Shown here: piece by piece, positions 45,951-61,141 of the stretch | Position numbering within the stretch: the stretch's first letter is position 1 | Layout of the letters: each line of letters starts with the position of its first letter | NCBI GenBank assembly: GCA_030141605.1 | Contig: JAQGDQ010000053.1 | Coordinates: 188,001-252,000 of the forward strand | Source: Tubiluchus corallicola | Taxonomy: Eukaryota; Priapulida; Priapulimorpha; Priapulimorphida; Tubiluchidae | Length of the DNA: 64,000 nt | Reading direction: 5' to 3' | Notes under the pieces: generated by a model | Databases searched by the model: none | The model's input: the letters and a program-made list of their open reading frames with translations, nothing else | What the model was told of the DNA's origin: nothing | Program-made: the position numbers and the translations under genes

Positions 45951-48734
45951 TTACAGTTTACAGATATTTACAATGATTAAGACAATTAAGTAGACTAGTT
46001 ACATTAAAACGATAATTTTGACCTATTACATACTAACAATAAATGGCCTAACCACGTTTTAGTAAGAAAATTAGTACATGACAGATGAAATGCATTTATA
46101 AGCCAGAACCTATATTATGACAAAACGATTATCTCAGCTTATCTTTGATAAGGAAATCTCCAGAATACAACATAGTGCTGGGCAGGCTGCAATGCTAGCT
46201 CAACCTAATTCTGTGTTGCTGTTACAAACATAACTTTAGTCTTAGACTTTAGGTTCAAACTGATATTGTGATAAGTCTGGGACAGTTGAAATATTAGTCA
46301 TTACCACAGATTTTCTGAAGCACTGGTACGTGAATGCAGCCTATATGTTTATTATCACCATTTCAAAATGATGTTGTAAAATAAATTTAAGGCAAATTAT
46401 ATAGCGACTTAATTAGCAATCAATACTTGTTAATTACATTTCACGTGCAGTAGTAACTTACTTAGTCCTATTCTGATTCATAATTTTTAATGAATGAACG
46501 TGTCCGGCGTTCTAGTAAGCAAATAACCCTCAATGACCATTGTTTTTCTCATTTATCACTTAGTTAGTTGCAAAACTTGCATAATTATTTAGAAAACAAT
46601 ATACCAACTGATAACAGGAACTTCGTTTTCGCGGGACTGGGCCACTAGGGCAGCGACACCTTTTTAAAAAAAGGGAAACAATTTGCACTTTTGCCCATAG
46701 ATGTGCAAACGCAGGTCAAACCTTCTCTTGAATTAGATTAGCTGTTCCTTCTGCTGGTCCTCTGAGTTTTCTATTAATTACTCCATTCTTTCCTGGAAAA
46801 CACAGGGTCGTCGTAACACATGGACAGTTGCCGGGACGCCACGAACATAGGGTTTCATATTAATCAATGTATATTGTGACTTGCTGTCAACAGAATAATA
46901 AATTTTATGCTATATATTTTGTTACGACGTGGATATTGACGTTCGCCTCTGATTTAGTATTAAGGTAAATTCTGGAACCATAAATGCATGTGTTATGTAT
47001 GTGTACAGATCTTATGCACTACATAAAGCATTCTCTGCAAAGAAATTTCGAAAGTGTTTGTGTTGAACGCTTTATTAATAAAATTCATTGAAATTTCATA
47101 CTGTGCCCTTTCCGTCTGCACGGTTTACCAATTGAGTATCCTTTATAAGTTAAAATTTCGTGTTGATCAAGGCTCATGTTACATTGTTCACACGTTTGTG
47201 TTGATTAATCTTTGCGGTACAGCATAGATATTGCATTTTTAATGTTTAAACACTGCATGATTTTGATGGAAGTACCAATACATTAAAATTTGATGTTTAA
47301 TTTTGTCTACTACTTACATTTTTATTTCTGTGAATGGTTGTGTAGGTAGTGCACTGCTTTGTGCTGGAGCCAATAACACTAGCTGTTAAGATGGCCCTAT
47401 ATGTTCAATCCATATCAAAATGATGCCTTTTTTCTTGTCCAAGGTTCCTTTTTTCAAACAAATCTTTATTTGAAATTTTCTTTGGCAAACTGATACAAAA
47501 AATGCCTTCTGTAATTAATTTTCGCACTCAAAATGCATTAATGTCAGCTTCATAATTAAATTTTGCTTTTAATGTCCAGAGCTCAGATTTATGCAGAAAT
47601 ACAGTTTCAACTAAGGGTAGAGAGAATATTCTAATTTTTGTTTCCTAAGAAATCTTACTGTACTCAGATTTTCTTGCGAGTTTTGAAAATACTAACAAAG
47701 ATAAAGCCTGTCTTCAGATGTCTTATTCTATTGCAAGCAAACTACCAAGATATATAGGCCTATTACATGTTATGTGAAACTCTTCAGTTTTATTTTTGTT
47801 TAGCATGCGATACATTCTCTCCATCTTTCCCGCTTTAGAGCTTTTTATGTCGTCTAATTGTTATAGTAGCAGTACGTATTCACTGTTAGAGGTCAATTAA
47901 TATCATTATAATGGACTCCGACACGAACTCGATCCTCACCCTGTATGTTGATCGATCGTTTCACCCTCCCCTTATGAAGACTTCATTCTCGATCATTTGA
48001 AAATACTATACCTGATAATGTGACAATCTGGACTCCTTGACGAATCAATTTTTCCATGTCCAACTATGGAGCAGGCTTTTCTGGTGTGAACGTCCTAAAA
48101 TTAGTGGGCCCGACTGTCGACCATAATTTTGCAATTATATGGAGTTCCTAACTGGTCATCAAACCATCAAGTGCATATACTTTAGGGCATGATCGAGCTC
48201 TGACAACTCTTTATACAATTAATAATAACGGTATAACACCGTCTGAATTCAACAAACAAATAGGAACCTCCATTGTTCTCACCGGTCACTACTATGAGCA
48301 GGAACCAGTCCCGATCATCTGGGCGCAAACCTTTAATTACTAATGACTTTTAGATGTTTTACCTCCATGAACTTGTGACGTCTTACTCGTAAAAATAGTT
48401 AGTCAACTGTAGGAATATGTAGAATTCATATTACAGTTCAAATCTTAACAATTACTTAGATTATTATTCTCATTACCGGGGATGTGCACTTGTGTTTAAT
48501 AAATGTGTGGGAAAAGAATGAATGATTGACTATTCAATTCAATCTTAAATTATTCTTTCTGATTATAATTTTTCGTTGCATTATTCATTAAAAGAAAAAT
48601 TATTGATTTTAAAATTAAAATATAACATAATTCTTCTTCACATCCCCAGCGTACTGTATTGTGATAGTGGCTGACAGATTTTGTAGAGAGCTGCAACTAT
48701 GTTCTTGTCTTATTTCAGATGGATGGATGTTAAC

Positions 48735-48835
<101 letters not shown>

Positions 48836-48869
48836 GAAAGATTTGACCACTATCGATCGGGGTAGCCTC

Positions 48870-49020
48870 GTTTCTCAGAAGTTTTTTTTAGTCAGAAAAT
48901 TTTTTCCCCGAAAAAAAGCTTCATAGAAAACTTTTTTGTCAGAAAAATTTACTTCCCAAAAAAATTTGCAGAAAAGCCATTTCCCAGAAAACAAAATTCT
49001 CAGAAAATGTAATATTTTTA
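48870..49020. repeat. Degenerate CAGAAAATTT-type tandem repeat
   Basis: Short units like CAGAAAATTTTTTCCC, CATAGAAAACTTTTTTG and CAGAAAAATTTACTTCCC recur about eight times with changes. It lies next to the (TA)n array and is non-coding. Confidence 0.5.
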
Positions 49021-50549
49021 AGCGCAGCTAAACGACGCGAAGTCAAAAGTAGTTTATTTTAACTAAGTGTACCTATTACAAAAATTACTATAGAAAAATT
49101 TGGTCAACAAGAAAGTAGATATGTAAAGTAAGAACAATAAAATAGCGAATCATGTTGATTTTTGTTTAATATTATGATGATATTAATGGGCTAATAATAA
49201 TAATGATATTATTGTAAAAAATACATTTGTAAATTGTCAAGGGCTATCCATCGTTATTATGAAGTTGCTTTTTTGTAAAACAAATTTAGTTTTATGTATT
49301 ATTATGTCATACTTCTCGATTTTCGACAGAAATCGCCAGTGCCCTACTTGGGCTGCCCATGTACGACACTGCTTTTAAGCAACGGAAGTGTCCTACTTCG
49401 GTTAGTGGCGTACTCGGCGCCCTACAATAATAACGCATAAATACACAAAAGCAATACTAAACTAGAAAGTGTGGAACTATTTCGTATTCTCAATAAGCTC
49501 AAACCCAGACTTTACAGTTATGCTAACCGCTATACCACAGGGGCACCATACTTTTCAGACTAAAATTTACTCTGTAAGGGGTATGGTGTTACTAAGGGTC
49601 TATCATAATGTCAAAAAACGCATAATTAGAAGTACAATGAGAGAGGGGGTATTGACTATTGTGAGAGAGAAGGGACATCGAGATCGAAAGAGCGAGAGAG
49701 AGGGGGAGTGTAGGGATAGTGTCCTTCTTCGTGAAGAGCTGCACATTGTGAAATAGCGTTTTGAATATTAACCACAGAGTTAGAGAACCCAGTTAGTACC
49801 CAAACTAACATGAATCATACAGTCTTTTAATCATAACGTCTTTATTGATATAAGTATAAAGTATCCATTTATAACATCAGAGATAGAATTCTGGTACATG
49901 TAATATACTGCAGCATTTTCCTTAGTTGTGGTTCGATGACCTACATTGCTTCTGAATCACACAACACCCACCCATGCATTTGTGAATGTGGTTTCAAAAC
50001 TGAAAAGTTAATTTTTCATACAGTCAGATCCAAAAAACAAGTCTGCACTCCACACGTCTCCTCCAACCCATAACTGTAAGACCGGAACTGTCAGTTGCTA
50101 AATGTCAGTATACTTGTTTCATTTGTTGCCGGTATTTTATTTCTTCAACTAGCATGTACTTTTTACTATTATTACAATAAAAAATATATAAAAAGCATCT
50201 ACACCAAAATGTAAAGTAGAAGTACATATACTATTTGTACCGAATTATTATTAATTACACACATCCAAGTCTCTACAATTTTTATAGCACGTAACAGAAA
50301 AAATTCTAACATGGTACAGTAAGACTATCGCACAAAGTTAAACAAATAAATTTCCATTCAATGTCATAAAATGAATGAGTACATAATATAAGTATACTAA
50401 CTCATAACAACACGTATTTGGTGTTTTCACAGATGCACATAACAAAACACTAAATTTTACTTCGATGTGTTATCGACCTTGTGTCTAAAAATATCCTTGT
50501 TTTAGAAATCAAGGGTAAAAGAAAGAACCTCAACAAAGTTTATATTTTA

Positions 50550-53500
50550 CTAAGCAGTAAAATAAGCTGCTGCGTTAAGCACAGTACATTTTCCAAATGC
50601 ACAGTTTTTGCCAAAATTGTCCCTTCTGCCTTTTAGCAATGTAATTAAGTTGTGTGGAAGTTCATCCCAATAAAGAGGGAGGTTGTTGCAAAATTTTTCT
50701 TCAGCATATTTTACGCATAAGCGCAACAAAGAAGGGGGCTGGTGCCAGTATACCAGTATCTCATTTGTGTGACCCTGAAAAATAAATTCAGCAATTAGCT
50801 TTTCTTCATTGCATTACAGGTAAAGGGAAAATTGGTTTTCTTCACACAAAGTTTAAATGAAAAATGACTAAAAAATTTTGTGCAGAGTGATCGATGGTGT
50901 GAAAAGTTCATCTTTGGAAGAAGTAACTTTGAAACTGCAAGGCTGAAAGTATGTAGAAAGCGCAGCTGCAAAAATTAATGAGATTCAATGAATCTCAATT
51001 TAAAGTTTAAATCAGGCCTTTTAAGTAAAATTCATCGCAATAATAAAAATATCAAGTTGTCTGATATCTTGAGTCACTTTTGTTTAATCATAAAGATCAA
51101 ATGATTGCTATGCGAGCCTCTCAATTTCACCTCATTTAACAGCCCAAAATTTCATTATTGATTATTAGCAATTCTCTGATTATTAGCAATTAAAAAGTGC
51201 CACTTAAATATCCCCTTCCAAGAGTTGAAATTGCCCAATCAACCGACTTTTTTGAATACTTTGAGCAATAAAAAGAAGTGTATTTAAATACTTTAATAAA
51301 AGTGTACATCTGCTACCTTCCTTTGTAATAAAAACATCAAAGTGCATTTCGGCAACACCCTACATAAATGACAGCTAATGTGAATTCAGTGAATGTGAAT
51401 CCATTTAATGTGAATTCAGTGCTACAGTTGTTAATTTAGGTGGGTATATTAACAAAAAGGTTTAACTTCATATGAGTTGGTGCTGAGGAAGGCAGTACTG
51501 CCATCCCCTGAATTTCTTAATTACATGTATAAGTAAGCCTATATAATGTAGCATTGAGTTAATAGGTCGAGTTAAACATTGTTTTACTAAAGAACATCTT
51601 ATCACACTTTATAATTGTCTAGTGCTGTCATGCTTAACCTACTATAATATACTTTGGGGGCACACCTACCCTTCATCTCTACTTAAATTAAACTTCATAA
51701 GACAGATAGCTAATATGAATAAGCGTGAACATGTAGGTCTTAATATTTTTAAGAACTATTCTATCCTAGTGCTAAATGATCTAATAAATCTGAATACCAC
51801 TATTTACATATACAAAACCAAACATAAACTACTTCTCGCTTCCTTTTTAAACCCATTATCTACTAACATAAGACATTACTCAACAAGATTTAATGAATTT
51901 CTTATTAAGTATTGCAGGACTGATGTGGCAAGGCACTTCATCACTAACACTGGCCCTAGACTTTGGAATAAAATCAACGAATACATAAAAAATTCTTTAT
52001 CTATAAATAACTTCAAAAGAAATTTTAAAAGTGAAATCTTTTCTAATTATATAGAATAAATCAATTTGACTAATTACGCTGCTGTCCCTATCAGAATCTA
52101 TCGCGTTGCTGGTAATGTCGATTTTTACATTTCATAGTTCGCGTTATTTCATACAGATACCATCACATCTTTCTCTCTCTTTCTATTCTCTATTAACTTT
52201 TCTTTTCTACTCCTTTACTGCTTTTTCTACTACACTCAATCTACATTCATTTGGGGTGCTCTGAACAAGTAATTACTTCTTGAATACACCATGGGTCATT
52301 TGCAGCTTGGCATCTTGTGTACATAATAATAAATATGTTATTAAATTCTTCTATGTGCTACGCTGTAATGATCGTTGTGGATATATTTAATAAATAAATA
52401 AATAAAATAAAAATAAATAAATAAATTACCACCTATACCACTGCGTTATTTTAACAATTTCCCTAATATACAGTTTTAAAAGTTGTTGCCATAACACATC
52501 GGGGCACAAGTAATGAAGCATATACAATACATGAATCCTTTTAATACAGTGACATGTGTGGTATCAACATCATGAATTATTTCTACATGTAACAAACAAG
52601 CTTGTCAAAAACGAAGGAATGCATAAATATAATTAACATACAAATAACTGAATTATAGAATGCATTAATGAATAACTGAATAACTAAATAGAATGGAGAA
52701 ATGAATGAATGAATGAATAGAAAAACAAAGGAATGAATAAACCTGTGTGTGAATATAAAATAAGAAGCTAAATCAGTGAATAAATGACACAATCAATCGA
52801 TAACAAATGGATCAATGCCAGAATAAATGTTGGACAAATGAAAATATCAAGCAAGATATGTAAACTAAATTCTCACGCAATCCTGTTCATGGTTAAGAAT
52901 GTCTCCTTGACAGCCACCAAATATAAGCACTTCATTGTTGTTACTAAGCACTGCAGTGTGCCATAAGCGAGGATGATTGCCAGGAATATCTATTTCTGTC
53001 CACAACAACGTCTGTGTATCAAGAATCCAAGCATCACCTGTTTAGTCAATGAAAAATATAACAGTGCTACATAGTAGAACAAAATCATCCGCAGTCAATT
53101 TTACCTATTAGTAAAAACACATTGTTAAACTGTGTGACTTTATGACTAGATTCACAGGTACTGCACAGCTACTACCAAATCACCAACTTCAATTCATTAA
53201 ATAAACTATAATGTTTGAAAAGACAATAGGACTTTGTCCCCTTCATGAAATCTCCATTAGTTTTTCTATTCTCTCTACCTATTCTGTTAGAATATGATTT
53301 CAGGGGCCTGAATAAAAAAATCAGCCCAAACAGGATTGGTACCTTTGAGATGTTTGCATAAATCCAAGATGGCTTCTACTGAGTCCAAAAATCTTACATT
53401 TCTTAAATCTCTCAGCTTAGATGAAAAAACGTATTAGTGAGAGGAACGTACATCAGAGAATTCCAAAAATATTGCCATTTTTCAATTATGCGATAAGGGT

Positions 53501-56500
53501 CATGTGATAAGGGAACACCATTATCATATTATTGAGAGCATCACTGCTTCTTACTTTACTTTTGTGCGCTTGGTGGCAGTAGAATATAATTCTGTTTGTG
53601 TCATTGCTGTTTTTGTAATGAACTGCAGATATATAATGTGCATCAATTTGTCCACCCGCATGAATTTAATCAATACAAAGTCGTGGAAATGAAGTAGATG
53701 GACACTGACAAAATGTAAAATCAGTATGTAACTGATATTGAATGCTGTTGCAATTAGTGAAATTAAAAGATTAATTCCACTGTCCCATTTTCGATAACAA
53801 CAAAGCCAGTAATGTTCTTATTACACCATAATAGTTTTTTGGAATCATCTGATACATTTTTTACTGGTGCATATTTTTCACCTAGGCAGGGCTTTAGGAA
53901 ATATAACAAATTTTTGGCTCCATTAGGTGTCATCTTGGATTTGTGCATATATCTCAAAAGTACTAATCCTAATTTTGGCTAACTTTTGTTGAGGGTATCT
54001 GAAATCATATTCTAACAGAATCCGAACAGAAATTTTTTTTGCAATTTGTTCTAGGTTACTAGTCATCTTTATCCTCCTAAATGCCTGAAAAAGCAACAAG
54101 CACAAAAATCAACTACAAACTTACTTAAAGGGGTTCGATCTTGTGTATAACCTCCATAAAGGAATAAATATCGATCTGAGATTGCAGTTAGTGAGTGCCA
54201 TGTTCTCCCACAAGGCCAACGCCCTCTAGGAGATATTCTGAAACCAGAATCAGAATTTCTTTTTACTTTACAGTTAAATTAGACCCAAAGGCTTACTTCA
54301 TACTTTAGGTAATCATTCACTTTGTAAACTCATTTTCAAGCAAAAGCTTGGTTAGATCAAAGAGTTCCCCTTAGCATTGTGCAGGATAAAGCTTTACCTG
54401 ATTTACTGGTACTGCGTTAGCATTAGGCAACTGAATTTAAAAATACTTGCAGTTTGTAAAAATTATATGTGTAAATAAGAGCAAATTATATATTAAGTTG
54501 AAATCTAGGAATACAAAAATTCGACTATTAAGATTCTAGAATTACCGAACTTAGCTACAAGGAAAAGTTATACATGTTTGCAACATAATATGTGAAAGCC
54601 TTTTGCACAAATCTAAACTCTTAACTACGGTGTTGGACAAATAACATAGCAGTATTAGCGGCACAATTGTAGTTAGATACATATTTCTGTAGAGTTAATA
54701 CAGCGCTATTTTATACTTAACAGCAGAAAACAGTTATAGCACAGTAATTTAATTTATTACTCTATCCATCTATTCCAAGAATGCGAGGTTTACAATGAAC
54801 TTGCTCTAGCACCAAATATGTGCATAGTGCATTATAATGATGTTATCCACCAGGTTAATTATGGCTAGTTCAGTTCTGATAAAAAGCAACAGGTACAACT
54901 TTCTTATATTGTAATAACGAATAAAAATGAATATGAAAAAAAGATGTAAAATTTCTCTTGCACTTTAACGCATTTAGAACATTTTTGTTTGTTTTTCCTA
55001 AATTATGTATATTCATAATTAACAGACAGCTATCTATAAAACCTTGATTGCACTACAAAATAGCAAAGCAGGACTCACAATATTTTAACTTTTTTATAAC
55101 TAGATAATTTTCCAAGTACTAGTTAGATTTTCACAATCTCACAAGTAGCTGTAGCTGTAGAAAACGTCTTTTTAAAAAAAGCAATTTGTAGCTGCAGTTA
55201 GTTAGTTCTTTCCAGAGGTAGTTGTAACTGTAGCCACTACTTTTTATTGTAGCTTACCCAACACTAATTATAGTTACTATAACCTCATACCTGCCACTCC
55301 AGGATTTTTTTGAAAGATCAAGGTAGTGCAGTTCATCAGTGCGTGTATCACAATGACGGCCACCGAAAAGCCATACTTTATCACCAGTTTTAGTCATAGC
55401 ATGTGCAGCTCTTGGAGATGGAGGCTCACCCTAAAAAGCATTGCTAAACTTTGAAGAAATATCAAATGTTTTTAGAAACATAGTCTAGGTTTGGAATTTC
55501 CAGAAACAAACCTCCAGTTTAAAATGCACCGTGCTTTTAACATTTTGTTAAATGGCATGTTACAAGGGAAGAGCCTTGTAGAGTCATTCTAGAAACGTCG
55601 GGCCCAATTTAGGAACCCATTATTAAATCTTTGCAGCTAGATCTAATGAGCATTTTAAGCTGTCACAAATACTTCCAAACATTACTTACAACACTGTAAA
55701 GCCCAGGGTACAGGTACATGACGTACATTTGGACAGCTTGGAAGACCTCTCCTGATGACAATAAGTCTCCTTTCTTACCCCCAAATTATGCTTCTTTGAC
55801 TAATCCTAGTCTTATGATTTAAATTCACAGTGTTCCTTGATACACGATGATTATTATACGAGAAAATAGACATAGACGCTTGTCCTCTTCAGATTGCACA
55901 TTTTTATTCAATATATAAACTGCAAGAATGATAATACCTTGTTCTACTAACAATTGCTTAATGACATTATATAAAGTCTACAATAAACACAGTGTATGTA
56001 CTATCTGAGTACATATAAAACTTAACCAGTAACATGCATAGTTCACAAGTTGACTATGATGGTGAATATGTTACATACAGGGCTACATCAAAAGACTAAA
56101 ATGTGGTCTCATAGTTGCTCGAGTCACAGAACTAAAAGAGAGTAACTAACTTGGGTGCCCATAAGGATTCGTTCTGCAGGGGCCCAATTTAGGGAAATAG
56201 GTTAGATCTTCTAAAACAAGCTCTGGAGCAATAAAAAGCATTCCAAGAACAATATCAAAAGAAAGTTAAAGCAAATTGCACCTGATTTAGCTTTGGACCT
56301 ATTTTAAGCAAGACAACATGCTAATTAAACAAACACTAAAATATCAGTAAAAATCCTCAAGATCACATAGTTTGTTACAAACAAAACTGAATTAAGATAC
56401 TGGGTTTTTCATTCTTATTCCTTTGTCATGTTGTCAAGTTATTTAACAAACTCTAGTTGTAGCAGTGAGAAAGCAGGTGTTCTCACTTCCAATTTAAACA

Positions 56501-59500
56501 ACATTGCCACATTGTTGTTATGGTAATTTAGATATCTGAAAAACTCTAGATCTAGTCACCACTAGTGTGACCATATAAAATAACAGAATACATTATAGTA
56601 TTCTTAAGTACCTGGTATTTAGGGTTGCTCCATGAGTTATGTTTTGGATCAAAGACAAGAAGCTGGTTGTTCCAACCACGACTCTCACGATTCTGAAAAA
56701 AACATTAACAAAAATGCAGTATTGAATGGAAATCTGGTAGATTACAAAAGAAGAACTGTAAGTCCAATAAACAATTTGAAGTTATTTTTATCCACTAGCG
56801 CTAGTACCCCTTGACTCTGATTTTTTCCATTTTTCAATATGTACCTGTGGTAGGGGCCTTGAAAGTGGCATGGTGAACAGTGACCTCAAGGATTAAAGGT
56901 CAAGGATACTTGGCATAGATCAGTTTTTCAATTGCCATTTAACTCCTAGGGCTTTAAGTTAAATTCAATTTTTTTTCACAGGTACTTAAGTAATGAAGGG
57001 CACATATGTACCTGGACTTTTAAAAAGCTGGAATTCTTTAAGGAACCAGAGACAGTCCTAAAATGCATAACATTGAGTAACCCTAAATCTGTAGTAACTA
57101 GAGTCAGGAACCTTGCAGGAAAGATAGTTGGCAACTGGGGTAGGGACACGGTCAGGTGCAAACACAGTCACGGCATTACACTCGTGGATTTTTGGACTAA
57201 ATGCATTCAGTCATCTTTAAAACAGATCGCTCACTTACTTGCATTATAAAAAACTTCATTGGTCGAACCCTTAATTTGCCAAATTAAGCTACAGGCGAAT
57301 CTTTCATTTTAGAAGCGAGTTGATGCAGATCAAATGAAGAAATAAAAGATTGCTAGACGAACCAATTTAGAAACAGTGCTGAATCGGGATGAACCAAACA
57401 TTGTTTAACTTATGTCATTTTGAAAAATATACATAATTTGTGAGAGGATTTCTGTTTTTTCCCTCCTGATTAAGAATGCTATTGCCAGTTCTCAACTTCT
57501 TTAAGGCAGAATGTTGAATGTATCAGAGTAATGTACATGAGTGGCAAATCTTTTCCGTGTTGTACTTTTCCAGCTGCACATGTTGTCGCATCAACAAGAA
57601 ATTTGGGTACTTAAATGGGGAATACCAAAATTAAGTTGTGCTTGAATAACTCACAATTATATTGCGAATACAAATATGTACCTTTTCTTCACGAAAATTT
57701 CATGTTTAAGAATCCTTGGCAAAAGTGCGGATAAAATTGTACACAAAACGAACATTTGACTAGCCCGCCAATGAGCATGGATCTGCACCTGTGCCTCTGG
57801 TGGTGAAAATTACCGTATTACAGATGAAACGTGGCAAAATGCCTAAGGGGAGAGCGAGTTGTTTATATCAACAAGCAGCGTCAGCAGCATACAGTACTTT
57901 TACACAGATTATACCTAGTATCATGGTAAAGATTAGCTTATTGTGGACTGAATGTGTGATTTGCTCGGTTTAGATCATCGTGATTGTTCTTATTGAAAAA
58001 CAACTGTGGAACGTGTTACACCTAGGATTCAGCAATTAGACGGAAAGTGTCGAAATACGAAGTCAGCAACAGAAAATTATTGAAGCAATGAAAGCACAAT
58101 CTATAAATTCCTCTTACAAACTGTGTGATAATTTCTTGGCTGTTTGCTTTGAAACATGAGTTCAGAACATGATGAACTCTAGTGTTAAAAATATTGTGCT
58201 TACACTTTGGACAGATTTGGTCAGATGCAGTTTTTTGTAGTGTCCTTTTCAATTTGTTTCATTTTAAGTGCATAGTTTATCGATGCAGTTTAGTCATCTC
58301 GAGATTTGTATAATTTTCAATAAAAATATCACAATTACATTACGAAATGCAATTTTTGTGCTAAAATTTTATTTATGATGCTTCTTCCAAAATTTTGAAT
58401 ATTAACTAAATATTGTAAAAAAAATATTGGAAAACACATTGTAAATCGTAAATTGACAACTGCAAATTGTTAATCCTTATCAACATAAACAATGAGAATA
58501 TTTGGTAATTTGTGTAGCACAAAGAGCGTTCTACTAGATTATTTTGTACTACATATACTTTTTCAACTTTGCAATAGAATGAGTGTCAAAATAACCTTGC
58601 TTGAAATAACACAATCAATAATTATTCTGTGAGTGAACCACATTATATCGTTACCTTTTTATTTTGTAAAAGTGGATAATAATTATGTTAATAACAAATG
58701 TATTATCATCTTTAATTTTTATTTCAGTCCAACTGACCACAAGAATTTTATTTAATCCTAATATTTTAATAATACTGCTGCGTAAAAATGAACACAACAT
58801 ATTGTTATCACATAAAAACAAAATCTAAAGAACAACAGTTAAAGTTCTGGTTGATATTAAAAGTCTTACTGATTTAACTGACTGAAACACGACAAAGTTA
58901 AAAATGCTCATATATATGTTTAATCACTAATTCTACAGCTAATATGTTATAGGCTGTGTCTATGGGGTTCACATATTTTTTTGTCAAATCCGATAAAATG
59001 AAGCTGTCACTAAAAATTGTCACACTAGCATTATAATTATGCTTCAGCGAGTTTCTTTGCATTTACAAATTCATAAATTCCTCTAGCAGAATGACGTTAC
59101 TTTGTCAGACTTGTTTTACAAGAAAAAAACTTTTGTTACCAAGGCCCACACTTTTGCAGCTTGTATTGCTTAAGATGTTTTCAATTAATACCGCAAGAAT
59201 TTTCACAATATGCTGTAGGTCTACTTTTGCGCAATGACTGTTTACACATCTATTAGAATATATAATATACTATAATGGACCTATAACTTTCGACGGTAGT
59301 AAAATATATCGCTTGTTAGAATTTGATTAAAACATGCGATGACAGCAACAACAATCATTTCTATCAGTTTACTACCTATCTGGCCCAAGGTCAATACTGT
59401 AATGTAGTAATAACAACTTTATTCTTAGCCCAGTTGCATACCACAGTATCACAATAAGCTGGGTGTACACTCACTCTGCTACGTCATCAACAGAGCTGCG

Positions 59501-61097
59501 CTAGTTCAATTTTTTTCACCGGGAGAGGCGTAAGTGCAGCTCCATGGCATTTCCCGCGAGATACAATAAAGTTAATTACTCATTAATTAGACAACGTACT
59601 GCTAAAAAATTTTGCCAAGTTGTTCACGGGAAGGCAACTATAAAATAAGTTTAACTTGATTTTCATTATAGTCCTCCTTTAATATGATCATTAGTTTTTA
59701 GGTTTCCTTACTGTGGATTGAATAGGATTTTCTTCGGAGAATTTAACTTATGTTTGCAACAAAAGTAAATCGTTAATTAATGAACTAAGTCTGCAAAGCT
59801 TCATAACATAAAAGCTGTGAGTCCTACCAAGTTAAACAGGAGTGCTAAAAGTATTATTACCCAGCCAAATCAAACGTTGACTCGGCTTGATCCCTCATTC
59901 CGAAGGGTTCACCTATCACCACCTTTAAGCCAAATGCTATTTTCTAGGCTGTCAAAATTTCAAGCAAAAAAAACAACTTGATAGTTTAGAAAACACACAC
60001 ATCTAAAATTGGTTTTGGTTGGGGCGGACTATCTTCCTAAAATAATTATGAGCAGAATTTAACAATGTACAACAATATACATGGTAATTTGACAAACAAA
60101 GATAAAATTGTAAACTATAGAGGGTTTTAGAGCATAAACGGTGAACTGTTAAAAAGTTTTTATCTTACTGGAAGCTAAATCATCTAAGAATATACAAGAA
60201 CTATGAAAATCAATAAATGTTGTGACTTAGCCATTGGTGTGTGGCTGAATGGTCCTCAGAATATTTTCTGCTATTTCTTTTGTGGCACACCTCGGCTATG
60301 AAATTTCTGCATTCTGTAATCTGTTACCGTATTATGGAGCTGTTATGAATTTTATTGTCGTATGACTTTAACTGACTCTTCGTATTTTTATATATTCTTA
60401 AATGATTCTGTTTCTAATAAGGTAAAAAGTGTTTATTCACCTTTTGTGCAGTAAAAGTTACAATTTTGTTTTTGTTTGTCAAATAAACTATGTAAATTAC
60501 TGTAATGTTTAATTCTGGTATTTAATTATTTCAGCCCTGGCGATGGCCCATCTAAAACAGGCATGTATGAGTTCTGAATAAATTCTGCATTGTTTGCCAA
60601 ACATGGGAAAAGACTCTCCAGAATGTTTTGTAAATAATCATTTGAGGCACCCTGGTCTATAATTATATCATTACCACGCTATGAACCTACATCTAAATTT
60701 GGAATTTGTCCAACATTCCGCATTGACAGAAACCACAATATTTTGAAAATTTTCTCTAATAAAGTAAGATACAGTAAGCCAAGGTGCATTATATTTCATT
60801 TGACATGCATAAACTGATATGATTAAATATAATTTTTCTACCTGCAGTGTATCCTCATCCATTACAAATGTGCCATGTTCATATAACCAAACTCCACTGG
60901 ACTCTTGAATAGGAGGCCCAAAACCTCCAAAGAAAAATAACCTGCACAATATACACAACATAGAAATTAAAAACAAGCAACATTCATTTGCAGATAAAAC
61001 GTATTAGTTAAGTATAATATGTAAAGGCTTATACAATCTTCACTTACCTCTACAAGACCCTAATTGTAAAATAATTGTTAAAGAAGGGCAGTATAAT

Positions 61098-61141
<44 letters not shown>

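Noticed and set aside
58022-58252. Frame with CPKCK suggesting a zinc finger
   Set aside because: Only one CxxC pair, no family pattern, and it is inside a kelch-gene intron without splice context.
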